Origin: CAZGSN01 sp964371655
GTDB taxonomy: Bacteria; Desulfobacterota; Binatia; HRBIN30
Direction of reading: 5' to 3'
Assembly: GCA_964371655.1 (NCBI GenBank)
Contig: CAYJOD010000091.1
Location: 1 to 25,019 of the forward strand
DNA: 25,019 nt
The notes beneath the pieces are model-generated. The model searched no databases. It was not told where the DNA came from and worked only from the letters and a program-made list of their open reading frames with translations. Positions within the stretch are counted from its first letter, which is position 1; the number at the start of each line of letters is the position of its first letter. Both the position numbers and the translations under genes were made by a program. Shown here in pieces: positions 7,761 to 15,030 of this stretch.

Positions 7761-8366
7761 CTAGAGAGGCGCGTGACCGCCTCCGTCGACGTCGAGCTTC
7801 GCCGGCACGACGTTCATCGCCACCTGCTGCAGCAAGCGCACGGTCTTGGTCGCGACATCGATCTCCATACCGGTGCCGCTCAGGTCGATCCCGGTGCCGC
7901 TGATGTGCACCGCCCCGGGAACCGATATCGAGTTCTTGTCGTGATCGTAGATCGCGTTCTCGGCATGCACCTGGTAATCGGCCATGGTGGCGTCGACGCC
8001 GCCGTTGAGCTCGACGCGAGTGATTTCCTTCCCTTCAAGGAAGAGGCGGCCTTCCCGGCCCTCCATGCCGATGGATCGACCATCTTCGAGAAATAACTGT
8101 ACGGAGGCACGCTCGACCAGGATCATCTTCTCAGCTTCGTAGTATTGCGCGTCCTCGGCCGCCACTTCCCAAACCTTGCGATCGTCGATCACCTTGATGC
8201 GGCGAAAATTCTGCAGTCGCTGCACGACGCCGGGCAGCATGGCGATTCCCTTTTGCAGGAGCATGGCTTGCGACTGCCGCCACAGCGTGCGTCCGACGAG
8301 CGCGCCGACGCCGGTCAGGGCGACTAGGACGATACCGAAAATGAGCAGACGCAAACGTTTTCGCAT
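7761..8366 (-). CDS. lptC: LPS export protein LptC
   Basis: A 201-residue bitopic protein. Residues 5-27 (LRLLIFGIVLVALTGVGALV) form a single N-terminal membrane anchor. A periplasmic LptC-type domain follows (AEDAQYYEAEKMILVERA, DYQVHAENAIYDHDKN, LSGTGMEIDVATKTVRLLQQ), which receives LPS from LptB2FG and hands it to LptA. The frame stays open far upstream to 8789, but that part would run antisense through the cold-shock gene and is not conserved. ATG 8366 places the anchor at the N-terminus, as expected. It is the first recognised gene of the lptCAB-rpoN-hpf-ptsN cluster. Positions 8367-8630 upstream are non-coding. Confidence 0.9.
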   Translation of the reverse strand: MRKRLRLLIFGIVLVALTGVGALVGRTLWRQSQAMLLQKGIAMLPGVVQRLQNFRRIKVIDDRKVWEVAAEDAQYYEAEKMILVERASVQLFLEDGRSIGMEGREGRLFLEGKEITRVELNGGVDATMADYQVHAENAIYDHDKNSISVPGAVHISGTGIDLSGTGMEIDVATKTVRLLQQVAMNVVPAKLDVDGGGHAPL

Positions 8367-8630
8367 GACAAGCAACGAGCTCGGGGGCGTGGGGATAACA
8401 CCTTGGGTTTTGTGAGTAAACCGCGCCCGTGCCGCCGATTTTTTTCTTGCAGCCCCTTGCGCGGGCGTGCTATGAGGCCGCGCAGTTTCGAGGGGAAGAT
8501 TTCCGAGTGGATGTGGCAATACTGGCGGTAAGTGCGTACTCGGCGCACCCATTCCCCGGTCAGTCCCACCTGCGCGATCAACTCTCCCAGAAACGAGTTC
8601 ATGGAGGCCCTGGAAAGGGGGAAAAGCAGT

Positions 8631-8831
8631 ATGGATCAAGGTACCGTCAAGTGGTTTAACGGCCAAAAGGGTTACGGCTTCATCACCAAGGACGATGGTC
8701 AGGATGTGTTCGTGCACTATTCGGCTATCGGCGGCCAAGGCTTTCGGTCTTTGGATCAAGGCCAGCGCGTCGAGTTCGAAGTCACGCAAGGCCCCAAGGG
8801 GCTGCAGGCGGCCAACGTTTCCAAGATCTAG
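8631..8831 (+). CDS. Cold-shock domain protein (CspA family)
   Basis: A 66-residue single cold-shock domain that binds single-stranded RNA and DNA and acts as an RNA chaperone. RNP1 is KGYGFI (13-18) and RNP2 is DVFVHYSAI (25-33); it ends EVTQGPKGLQAANVSKI. ATG 8631 follows AAAGGGGG; the frame is open back to 8532 but that part is unlike the family. The non-coding stretch 8367-8630 separates it from the divergent lptC; part of it could be the long leader typical of csp mRNAs, though I could not identify a promoter with confidence. A strong intrinsic terminator starts 20 nt after the stop, so it is probably monocistronic. Confidence 0.97.
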   Translation: MDQGTVKWFNGQKGYGFITKDDGQDVFVHYSAIGGQGFRSLDQGQRVEFEVTQGPKGLQAANVSKI

Positions 8832-8851
8832 CCAGCGCCACGACTGCCATG

Positions 8852-8893
8852 AAGGGCCTCGGTCCCAACCTCGGGATCGAGGCCTTTCTTTTT
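8852..8893 (+). terminator. Intrinsic terminator after the cold-shock gene
   Basis: GGCCTCGGTCCC (8855-8866) pairs with GGGATCGAGGCC (8873-8884) across the 6-nt loop AACCTC, with one G-T pair. Flanking A-T pairs extend the stem, and TTTCTTTTT follows on the plus strand. Confidence 0.92.
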
Positions 8894-8945
8894 GCTCGGG
8901 TGGCTACCGTGCTATGCAGGAAGTCGTGGCTTGGTGCATGACGCA

Positions 8946-9656
8946 ATGATTCGACCACCGGTAGTCGCCGCCTGGGGAGTTCATTTCTACACCGCATCCG
9001 GTGCCGTGATCGGTTTCCTCAGTCTCGAAGCGACGGCGCGCGGCAAATATGGCCTCGCCTTCGCGTGGATGGCGCTGGCAACCTTCATTGATTGTACCGA
9101 CGGCACCCTGGCGCGGCGTGCCCACGTGAAGCAGGTGTTGCCCCAGTTCGACGGTGCCCTGCTCGACAACATCGTCGACTACCTGACCTACGTCGTGGTC
9201 CCCATCGTTCTCGTCTACCTCGCCGTCCTGGTGCCGACCGGGCTATGGGGGCTATTCGTGTGCGCCCTGCCGCTGCTGGCGAGCGGCTATCAATTCTGCC
9301 AGGTCGACGCCAAGACCGACGACAACTTCTTCAAAGGCTTCCCTTCGTACTGGAACATCGTCGTCTTTTACCTCTACGTCCTGCGCACCCCGGCGTGGTT
9401 CAATGTCGCCGCCTTGATCACCTTCGCGATCCTCGTCTTCGTACCGATCCGCTACCTTTACCCCAGCCGCAACCTGATCGCGCGCAAGACGACCTACGTC
9501 CTCGGAATCATCTGGGCACTGTGCGCGGTGGCCTTGCTCCTGCAGTTCCCGACCCCATCGCTGGCGCTGGGCTGGTTTTCGATGTTCTTCCCGATCTACT
9601 ACGTCGGTCTGTCGTTGCTCCTACACTTCCGCAGTCGCACCCCGACGGCGACATAG
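8946..9656 (+). CDS. pcs: Phosphatidylcholine synthase
   Basis: A 236-residue, multi-helix membrane enzyme of the CDP-alcohol phosphatidyltransferase superfamily. Its motif has the spacing special to Pcs, DGx2ARx12Gx3Dx3D (Asp52, Gly53, Ala56, Arg57, Gly70, Asp74, Asp78). Further Pcs marks are VHFYTASG near the N-terminus and AKTDDNFFKGFPSYWNIVVF in the middle, which I recognise from rhizobial Pcs. Pcs condenses CDP-diacylglycerol with choline to give phosphatidylcholine and CMP in the inner membrane. ATG 8946 is taken; GTG 8934 is the alternative and sits better relative to AGGAAG at 8918-8923. The gene stands alone between the csp terminator and a repeat. Confidence 0.92.
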   Translation: MIRPPVVAAWGVHFYTASGAVIGFLSLEATARGKYGLAFAWMALATFIDCTDGTLARRAHVKQVLPQFDGALLDNIVDYLTYVVVPIVLVYLAVLVPTGLWGLFVCALPLLASGYQFCQVDAKTDDNFFKGFPSYWNIVVFYLYVLRTPAWFNVAALITFAILVFVPIRYLYPSRNLIARKTTYVLGIIWALCAVALLLQFPTPSLALGWFSMFFPIYYVGLSLLLHFRSRTPTAT

Positions 9657-9752
9657 ACTCCCGACCCGTACGTCACCGTGCTCCCTATTCTGGGGGCCGC
9701 GCCGCGATCCAGACGCTGGTGCGTGCCTCGTTTGTCCTTTACCGCGAAGGGG

Positions 9753-9876
9753 TTGAGGAGCACGGAAAGACAATGGAAAACGGGAAACACGAAACCGCAA
9801 ACAGGAAACTGACCAATATACCGGTCTTCCATTTCCGGTCTTCGGTTTCCTGTTTTCCATTCCTTTCGGTCTTGAG
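9753..9876. repeat. Heptad-period inverted repeat A2 (GGAAAC type)
   Basis: Second copy of A1. Left arm units ending GAAAC recur every 7 bp (9775-9809). The centre is TGACCAATATACCGG (9809-9823), and the GGTTTCC/TTTTCC arm runs to about 9870. It occupies the 9657-10061 gap between pcs and the HSD10-like gene. The rest of that gap shows no gene; near 10001-10019 there is a small low-complexity stretch (CCGTGTTCTGTGTTCCG). Confidence 0.75.
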
Positions 9877-10061
9877 AGCAGCCGCGATGCAGGCACGTTG
9901 ACCGACCTTGCTTCCGTGATAAACGAAGCGCCGTCGTACCCGGAGCCCAGAGGATGAAGGAAGCAGTGCCAAAGCGGCGCCCGCATCGGTGTCTTAAGCT
10001 CCGTGTTCTGTGTTCCGTCATCGAACGGATTTCTCGATAACCCAAGAGGCAGGAGGAAGAC

Positions 10062-10832
10062 ATGAAGCTAGACGGTTCGGTTGCTGTCGTAACCGGAGGA
10101 GCATCGGGATTGGGCGAGGCCACAGTCCGCGCGTTTCTGAGCAAGGGCGGGCGCATTGCCATCATGGATCGCGCCAACTCGAATGGCGCGGCTTTGGCGG
10201 AGTCGCTGGGAGCGGACAAGGCGATCTTCACGCCCGCCGACGTCACCAGCGAAGCCGAGGTGAAGGATGCTTTGCAGAAGGCACGGGCAAAGTTCGGCGC
10301 CATCCACATTGCCGTGAACTGTGCCGGCGTCGGCATGGCCATGAAGACGACGGGCAAGGGCGGTCCGATGCCGCTCGAAATGTTTGAGATGTGCATTCGC
10401 GTCAACCTCATCGGTACCTTCAATGTGATCCGTCTGGCCGCTACCGAGATGCTCAAGAACACCCCCAACGACGAGGGCGAGCGCGGCGTCCTGATCAACA
10501 CCGCATCGGTGGCTGCGTTCGATGGCCAAATCGGTCAAGCCGCCTATTCGGCGTCGAAGGGTGGGATCGTCGGCATGACCCTTCCGATCGCGCGCGACCT
10601 CTCTCGTGACGGCATTCGTTGTTTGACGATCGCTCCGGGAACCTTCGACACACCGATGCTCGCCATGCTTCCCGAGCCCGCGCGCCAGGCACTTGCGGCC
10701 AACATCCCCTTCCCCAATCGCCTCGGACGCCCGGTCGAGTATGCAGCGCTGGCCGTTCACATGGTCGAGAACCCTTACCTCAACGGCGAAACCATCCGTC
10801 TCGACGGCGCCATCCGCATGCCTCCCAAGTAA
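10062..10832 (+). CDS. HSD10-like short-chain dehydrogenase (3-hydroxyacyl-CoA dehydrogenase type 2)
   Basis: A classical short-chain dehydrogenase of 256 residues. The NAD-binding TGGASGLG is at 11-18, and Asp36 after the second strand favours NAD over NADP. NCAGVG is near 86, and the catalytic Ser149, Tyr162 and Lys166 (YSASK) are present. The stretches FDGQIGQAAYSASKGG, GMTLPIARDLSRDGIR, TIAPGTFDTPMLAMLP and NGETIRLDGAIRMPPK are hallmarks of the HSD17B10/type-2 3-hydroxyacyl-CoA dehydrogenase group, which oxidises 3-hydroxyacyl-CoA in fatty-acid and branched-chain breakdown; the substrate here is inferred. The start is set by AGGAGGAAGAC just before ATG 10062. Confidence 0.93.
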   Translation: MKLDGSVAVVTGGASGLGEATVRAFLSKGGRIAIMDRANSNGAALAESLGADKAIFTPADVTSEAEVKDALQKARAKFGAIHIAVNCAGVGMAMKTTGKGGPMPLEMFEMCIRVNLIGTFNVIRLAATEMLKNTPNDEGERGVLINTASVAAFDGQIGQAAYSASKGGIVGMTLPIARDLSRDGIRCLTIAPGTFDTPMLAMLPEPARQALAANIPFPNRLGRPVEYAALAVHMVENPYLNGETIRLDGAIRMPPK

Positions 10833-10837
10833 GACAA

Positions 10838-10904
10838 CCTGAGCCTCTGCCTGTGCCTTCAGCCTCAGCCCTCGCCAGGCTGAGGCGAGGCATAGGCTGA
10901 GGCG
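10838..10904. repeat. Low-complexity inverted repeat D (GGCTGA type)
   Basis: The left arm has units such as CTGAGC/CTGTGC and the right arm units such as GGCTGA/GGCATA, spaced about 6 bp. The core is a perfect 9-bp stem, GCCTCAGCC (10862-10870) and GGCTGAGGC (10878-10886), with a 7-nt loop. There is no T-tract, so it is not a classical terminator. It starts 5 nt after the HSD10-like stop codon. Confidence 0.65.
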
Positions 10905-10969
10905 ACGCGTCGTACGTGCTTCATCGTCCCACCCGTGGTAGGCTTGCGCGCACTCGAAGGAGCCCCCGC

Positions 10970-11530
10970 ATGAACGGGCAAGTCGCCAAGTATCTCTTCA
11001 CCCGCTCCGAGTACCATCGCATGGGCGAAGCCGGTATTCTTTCCGAGGATAACCGGGTCGAGCTGTTGGACGGGGAGATCATCCAAATGACTCCCATCGG
11101 AAGTCGACATGCGGGATGTGTTGGAAGCTTGAATCGATTGTTCTCGCGTCGACTGGATCAGCGGGTGTTCGTATGGCCGCAAAATCCGATCGTCCTCAAT
11201 GACTACTCCGAGCCCCAGCCCGACGTGGTTCTCCTGCGGCCGCGGCCTGACAACTACCGCAACCACCATCCCGAACCGGCAGACATCTTCCTGGTGGTCG
11301 AGGTGATGGACACCTCCGCACCCTATGACCGCGGCCGCAAGCTACCCGCCTATGCCAATTCCCGTATCTCCGAGGTATGGCTCGTCGATCTCGACACCGA
11401 AGTCATCGAGATGCACCGCAAGCCACGTGGCGGGACCTATCACGACATCACCTCCTGCCGCCGCGGGCAACGGCTCTCGATTTCCGCCCTGCCCGGCAAG
11501 AGCTTTCGCGTCAACGAGATCCTGGGTTGA
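10970..11530 (+). CDS. Uma2-family (DUF820) restriction-endonuclease-fold protein
   Basis: A 186-residue PD-(D/E)xK-fold protein of the Uma2 group. Diagnostic stretches are RVELLDGEIIQMTPIGSRHA near residue 30, QPDVVLLRPR near 82, the core IFLVVEVMDTSAPYDRGRKL with the acidic and Lys residues of the nuclease motif, and YANSRISEVWLVDLD. Uma2 proteins are very common in some bacterial phyla, and their function is not established; nuclease activity is inferred from the fold. AAGGAG lies 7 nt before ATG 10970, fixing the start. It is followed by an inverted repeat and converges on the SUMF1-like gene. Confidence 0.9.
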   Translation: MNGQVAKYLFTRSEYHRMGEAGILSEDNRVELLDGEIIQMTPIGSRHAGCVGSLNRLFSRRLDQRVFVWPQNPIVLNDYSEPQPDVVLLRPRPDNYRNHHPEPADIFLVVEVMDTSAPYDRGRKLPAYANSRISEVWLVDLDTEVIEMHRKPRGGTYHDITSCRRGQRLSISALPGKSFRVNEILG

Positions 11531-11541
11531 TCCGCTAGGAT

Positions 11542-11587
11542 CGCAGACGACACCGAATCTGGCGGCTCCGTATCGGTGTCATCTGCG
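11542..11587. repeat. 15-bp inverted repeat between convergent genes
   Basis: CGCAGACGACACCGA (11542-11556) pairs with TCGGTGTCATCTGCG (11573-11587) at 14 of 15 positions around a 16-nt loop. No T-run follows. The text just beyond (ATCTGCGTCATCTGTGG) has a direct 9-bp period. Confidence 0.6.
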
Positions 11588-11628
11588 TCATCTGTGGAGC
11601 CCTATCGTGTCGGGCTTCCGCGCGGCCC

Positions 11629-11663
11629 GAAAACTGAAAACCGAACACTGAATACTGAACACC
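11629..11663. repeat. Heptad array E2 (GAAAACT type)
   Basis: Five consecutive 7-bp units of the pattern GAAHACY fit exactly into 11629-11663, ending 10 nt before the stop codon of the SUMF1-like gene. The unit matches E1 at 3470-3490. Confidence 0.7.
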
Positions 11664-11672
11664 CTATCAGGG

Positions 11673-12329
11673 CTAGCGCGCGCAACGAAAGCCGATGAGG
11701 TTGAGCGAATTGGACGGCGCGATGCCACCGTTGACAGAGAGCGGGCCGGCATTCGTACCGAGACTGAAGTGGCCGCCACGCAACAACGCGCTGGGCTCGC
11801 CTGTAGTAGCGACGCCGGCCAGACATTGATCGTCTCCGCTGCCATCACTCCAGGTGCCACATGCGGTCGATCGCGGCACCCAGTCCGCTACCCACTCGTG
11901 CAGGTTACCCACCATGTCATGGGCGCCATCGGACGATACACAGCCCGCCGCTCCCGCGAGACTCACAACACCGCTGCTGACGTTGCACGGCGCTCCATCC
12001 GGTGTCCCTGCCACTGCGGCTTGCCACTCCGCGTTCGACGGCAGTCGCTTCTGCGAATTCTTGCAAGCCTGCTGCGCCTGGAACCAGGTGATGTAGGCCG
12101 CCGGCGTCTGTCCGGCCAAGCTCACCGCGTAGATGTCGTTACTGCAGTTTTGCCCGTTGTCGGTACAGGGACCATAGTTGTCGCGCGCCGTGCCGAGTTG
12201 GGTTGCCCCTACAGCGGCGAGCGCTGCTATCGTCGCCTTGCCGCCCTTCACCTTCTTCACGATGCCGGTGTTCGCTCCCAACGGATCGGGAATCCGCCAT
12301 ACGCTGGCTTCGTACGGGTCTGGCGCCAA
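11673..12329 (-). CDS. SUMF1/formylglycine-generating-enzyme-fold protein, 5'-truncated
   Basis: An open frame of 218 residues from a TTG. It matches the body of a SUMF1-fold family: PYEASVWRIPDP, ITWFQAQQACKNSQKRLPSN, AEWQAAVAGTPDGAPC, HDMVGNLHEWVADW, LLRGGHFSLG and the closing LIGFRCAR. Relatives I recall carry a signal peptide and a ...CVDKYEASVW segment. Here homology stops at PYEASVW, and an in-frame stop lies a few codons above the TTG, so the 5' end appears lost. The region aligned with the two catalytic cysteines of true formylglycine-generating enzymes (before GFRCA) has none, so sulfatase-activating chemistry is unlikely. Probably a decaying gene; the truncation point is about 50-90 nt from the ATPase remnant on the other strand. 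Confidence 0.7.
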   Translation of the reverse strand: MAPDPYEASVWRIPDPLGANTGIVKKVKGGKATIAALAAVGATQLGTARDNYGPCTDNGQNCSNDIYAVSLAGQTPAAYITWFQAQQACKNSQKRLPSNAEWQAAVAGTPDGAPCNVSSGVVSLAGAAGCVSSDGAHDMVGNLHEWVADWVPRSTACGTWSDGSGDDQCLAGVATTGEPSALLRGGHFSLGTNAGPLSVNGGIAPSNSLNLIGFRCAR

Positions 12330-12374
12330 CGTCGACGGCTCTTGCAGCCTCTGCAGATCCGAGTTGCCACTTCA

Positions 12375-12390
12375 ATTTATCATGATAAAT
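12375..12390. repeat. Perfect 16-bp palindrome
   Basis: ATTTATCATGATAAAT equals its own reverse complement. It is AT-rich in a GC-rich setting and ends 8 nt before the ATG of the ATPase remnant. It could be an operator or part of the remnant's original leader; the function is unproved. Confidence 0.75.
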
Positions 12391-12398
12391 GAAACCAG

Positions 12399-12568
12399 AT
12401 GTTCCAGCGTGCTTTGCAACTCCCGCCGCCGGGGAAGGAGACCTTCTTCCTCTGGGGACCGCGCCAGACCGGCAAGAGCACGCTCCTGCGCGCCGCAGTG
12501 ACGACGACATTCTGATCCTGCCGTACGACGAATTCACTAAACAGTTGTGGCGCGGTGAGCTGTTCTGA
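12399..12568 (+). pseudogene. AAA ATPase (DUF4143-type) remnant with internal deletion
   Basis: The first 38 codons read MFQRALQLPPPGKETFF, then LWGPRQTGKSTLLRAA, including the Walker A loop GPRQTGKST typical of the N-terminus of AAA ATPases that carry a DUF4143 domain. The frame ends at TGA 12513. In another frame, 12503-12568 reads ILILPYDEFTKQLWRGELF and stops, which resembles the extreme C-terminus of the same family (LP..EF...LW.GEL). The roughly 1 kb that should lie between is missing and the frames do not match, so this is a deletion relic. It was found by reading the frames directly. Confidence 0.7.
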
Positions 12569-12660
12569 GAGGCCGTGAGAAATCCGCTCCGCGCGGTCAA
12601 ACGCTCGATCGGCACGCACGGCGCATGACAGCCACAAATGCCTGCGCTACCGTAAGCGAC

Positions 12661-13035
12661 ATGGGGACATTTCAAGTGGATATCGAGCTGGCACGGCCCG
12701 GGCGCAAGCCTGGGTGGCAGGCACTCCGGGGTGTCATGGTCGACAGCGGTGCGGAGGTGTCATGGCTGCCGGAGGCGGCGCTGCGCTCCCTCGCGATCGA
12801 CGTGTTCAAGAAGGACGAGCCGTTCGTCACTGCGGACGGACGTCAGATTACGCGCGACGTTGGCATCGCGTTGATCCGCTGCGGCGAGTTCAAGACCGTT
12901 GACGAGGTTGTCTTCGCAAAGCCGGGAGATCTCAAGCTGCTCGGAGCGCGCACCCTTGAAGGGTTCAATGCTCTCGTCGATCCCCGCCGCAAGCGCCTGG
13001 TGGCAGCCGGCCCTATGCCTGCCGCACGCGCATAG
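12661..13035 (+). CDS. Retropepsin-like aspartyl protease-fold protein
   Basis: A 124-residue single-domain protein of the clan AA aspartic protease type. The catalytic-type motif VDSGAEVSWLP has Asp28. Beta-rich segments follow (TADGRQITRDVGIALIRCG, EVVFAKPGDLKLLGARTLEG) and then FNALVDPRRKRLV. Such proteins act as dimers with one Asp per chain; no target is known. No signal peptide is visible. ATG 12661 is taken; an upstream in-frame ATG at 12625 adds residues that look non-coding. The Shine-Dalgarno site is weak. It lies in the accessory patch between the ATPase relic and the glycosidase gene. Confidence 0.8.
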   Translation: MGTFQVDIELARPGRKPGWQALRGVMVDSGAEVSWLPEAALRSLAIDVFKKDEPFVTADGRQITRDVGIALIRCGEFKTVDEVVFAKPGDLKLLGARTLEGFNALVDPRRKRLVAAGPMPAARA

Positions 13036-13090
13036 ATTCAACGTCTCCGTGGCGTGACCAACAGATTCATCGCGCACCCCTCGATCAGCG

Positions 13091-13118
13091 GCGATACGCA
13101 ATCTGCGATAGGCAATAC
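13091..13118. repeat. Heptad remnant (GCGATAC type)
   Basis: Four 7-bp units of the pattern GCRATAB-like (GCGATAC, GCAATCT and two similar) run without a break. It resembles the arms near 19830-19846. It lies in the open 5' extension of the GH127-like frame, which argues that the real start of that gene is downstream. Confidence 0.55.
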
Positions 13119-13149
13119 TCGTTTGCACCCGCGCCGGCTCCTGAGTAAC

Positions 13150-15021
13150 GTGCCGCTCGTGCTCGTCTGGAATCGCCCCCCGTTGTCGCGCAACGCTTTC
13201 GCACAGCTGCCGCTCGGCGCCGTTCACGCCCAAGGGTGGCTGCTCGAGCAACTGCAGCTCTCCGCCGCCGGCCTCACCGGGAAAATGATGGAGATCTGGC
13301 CCGACGTCGGCGCCGGCAGTGGCTGGCTGGGAGGGAACGGGGAGAACTGGGAACGCGGGCCGTACTACTTGCGCGGCCTGCTGTCGCTGGCGCACACACT
13401 CGGCTCGCCCCAATTGATCGAACGTGCCCAGCCGTGGATCGAATGGACCTTGGCCAGTCAGACGGCGGACGGATTCTTCGGACCGCGCGACAACGACGAC
13501 TGGTGGGCGCGCATGCCGATGCTGGAAGCGCTGCGCTGGCACCACGCCGCGACCAATGACCCGCGGGTCATCGACTTCCTGGGACGCTACTCTGCCTTCC
13601 AAGCGGCTCATCTGCCGCAACGGCCACTCGAGTTCTGGGGTAAGCCGCGCGCCGGCGACAATCTGGATTCGGTCTTGTGGCTGTTCAACCACACCGGCGA
13701 CACGGCGTTACTCGCGCTCGCCCACCTCCTGCATCGGCAGGGGTGCGACTGGATCGGCGAGCTGCAATCGCAGGCCGTGCCCGACCAAAGCTTCGAGTTC
13801 GGTCACGGCGTCAATCGCGCCATGGGCATGAAGGAGCCGATCGTCTACTCGCAGCTATCGCCACGCACCGACCTCTTGCGTATCTTCCGCCACGGCTGGG
13901 AGCACCTGATGGCCCATCACGGGCAGATCAATGGCATGTTCTCCGGCGACGAATTCCTGCACGGTCGCGGTTCGACGCAAGGCACCGAGCTGTGCACCAT
14001 TGTCGAGCAGCTGTCGACGTTTCAGACCGCCTTCAAGATCGGCGGCGAGTCCTGGATCGCGGATGCGATGGAGCGCATCGCTTACAATGTTCTACCCGCG
14101 ACCCTGTCGGCGGATCATTGCAGCCACCAGTATTTCCAGCTGCCCAATCAGATCGAGTGCACCCCCGGCGGCCGCAACTTTCACGTCAACCACGAAACCG
14201 ATCTGCTCTTCGGCACCGCCACCGGCTACGGCTGTTGCGCCGCCAACTTCCACATGGGCTGGCCGCAGTTCGTCAATCACCTGTGGTTGGCAACGCCCGA
14301 CGGCGGCCTCTGTGCGCCGATCCTGGCACCGTGCGCGGTGATGGCGCAGGTCGCGGGCGACCACCGCGTCTCGATCTTGGAGGAGACCGACTATCCGTTC
14401 TCCGACAGTGTGCGCTTCATCGTCCACAGCGGCGCGGCGGTGAGCTTTCCACTCTACCTGCGCGTACCCGGATGGGCCGAGTGTTTCGAGATCTTCCTGA
14501 ACGACGGGGACGACGCCGGCGCACAGCCGTGCTCCCAACCCGGCCTGCACGTGATCGAACGCGAATGGCGCGATGGCGACAGCGTGACTCTGAAGCTGCC
14601 GATGCGCACGCGCGTCTCCGATTGGGAGCGCGACTCGATCGGCATCGAGCGCGGGCCGCTGGTGTACGCGCTACGCATCGGCGAGGAGTGGCGTCAGGTC
14701 GGGGGCAGCGCACCGTTCGGCGATTACGAATTGCGGCCAACCACGCCATGGAATTACGGCCTCGTCGTGGACCGCGCCGCACCCGAAGCTTCGATTACGG
14801 TCGAGCCCCATCCCCTCGGCACGCAGCCATGGGCACAAGATGGTGCTTCGGTGCACCTTCGCGTTGCCGCGCAGCGGATCCCGGAGTGGCAGGCCACAGA
14901 CGGCGTCAGCGCTCCTATTCCGGAAGGCGAGCTCAGGCCGGATACGCCCACCGAAACCGTGACGCTGATCCCCTACGGCTGCGCCCGCCTGCGCATCTCG
15001 ATGTTTCCGGCAATTGGCTGA
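13150..15021 (+). CDS. Glycoside hydrolase family 127-like (DUF1680) protein
   Basis: A protein of about 623 residues: an (alpha/alpha)6-barrel (GPYYLRGLLSLAHTLG, DDWWARMPMLEALRWHH, DNLDSVLWLFNHTGD) and a C-terminal beta-sandwich (PLYLRVPGWAECFEIFLNDG, GIERGPLVYALRIG). The GH127 active-site pattern is present: Glu280 and Cys282 in GTELCTIVEQL, the Cys362-Cys363 pair in GYGCCAANFH, and Glu268 in SGDEFLHG as likely acid/base. In beta-L-arabinofuranosidase HypBA1 the equivalent Glu-Cys-Cys-Cys set binds zinc and one Cys is the nucleophile; the substrate here is inferred only. No signal peptide is visible. The frame opens at GTG 13054, but 13091-13118 is repeat DNA, so GTG 13150 is preferred. The next gene starts 9 nt after its stop. 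Confidence 0.88.
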   Translation: MPLVLVWNRPPLSRNAFAQLPLGAVHAQGWLLEQLQLSAAGLTGKMMEIWPDVGAGSGWLGGNGENWERGPYYLRGLLSLAHTLGSPQLIERAQPWIEWTLASQTADGFFGPRDNDDWWARMPMLEALRWHHAATNDPRVIDFLGRYSAFQAAHLPQRPLEFWGKPRAGDNLDSVLWLFNHTGDTALLALAHLLHRQGCDWIGELQSQAVPDQSFEFGHGVNRAMGMKEPIVYSQLSPRTDLLRIFRHGWEHLMAHHGQINGMFSGDEFLHGRGSTQGTELCTIVEQLSTFQTAFKIGGESWIADAMERIAYNVLPATLSADHCSHQYFQLPNQIECTPGGRNFHVNHETDLLFGTATGYGCCAANFHMGWPQFVNHLWLATPDGGLCAPILAPCAVMAQVAGDHRVSILEETDYPFSDSVRFIVHSGAAVSFPLYLRVPGWAECFEIFLNDGDDAGAQPCSQPGLHVIEREWRDGDSVTLKLPMRTRVSDWERDSIGIERGPLVYALRIGEEWRQVGGSAPFGDYELRPTTPWNYGLVVDRAAPEASITVEPHPLGTQPWAQDGASVHLRVAAQRIPEWQATDGVSAPIPEGELRPDTPTETVTLIPYGCARLRISMFPAIG

Positions 15022-15030
15022 GGAGGATGC

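Noticed and set aside
8447..8476. Promoter for the cold-shock gene (TTGCAG, 18 nt, TATGAG)
   Set aside because: The match to a -35/-10 pair is too weak to list without transcript data.
8367..8789. N-terminal extension of lptC
   Set aside because: The frame is open, but it runs antisense through the cold-shock gene and would bury the LptC membrane anchor in mid-protein.
10838..10904. Terminator after the HSD10-like gene
   Set aside because: The stem is good, but there is no T-tract on either strand, and the sequence is low-complexity repeat, so it is listed as a repeat.
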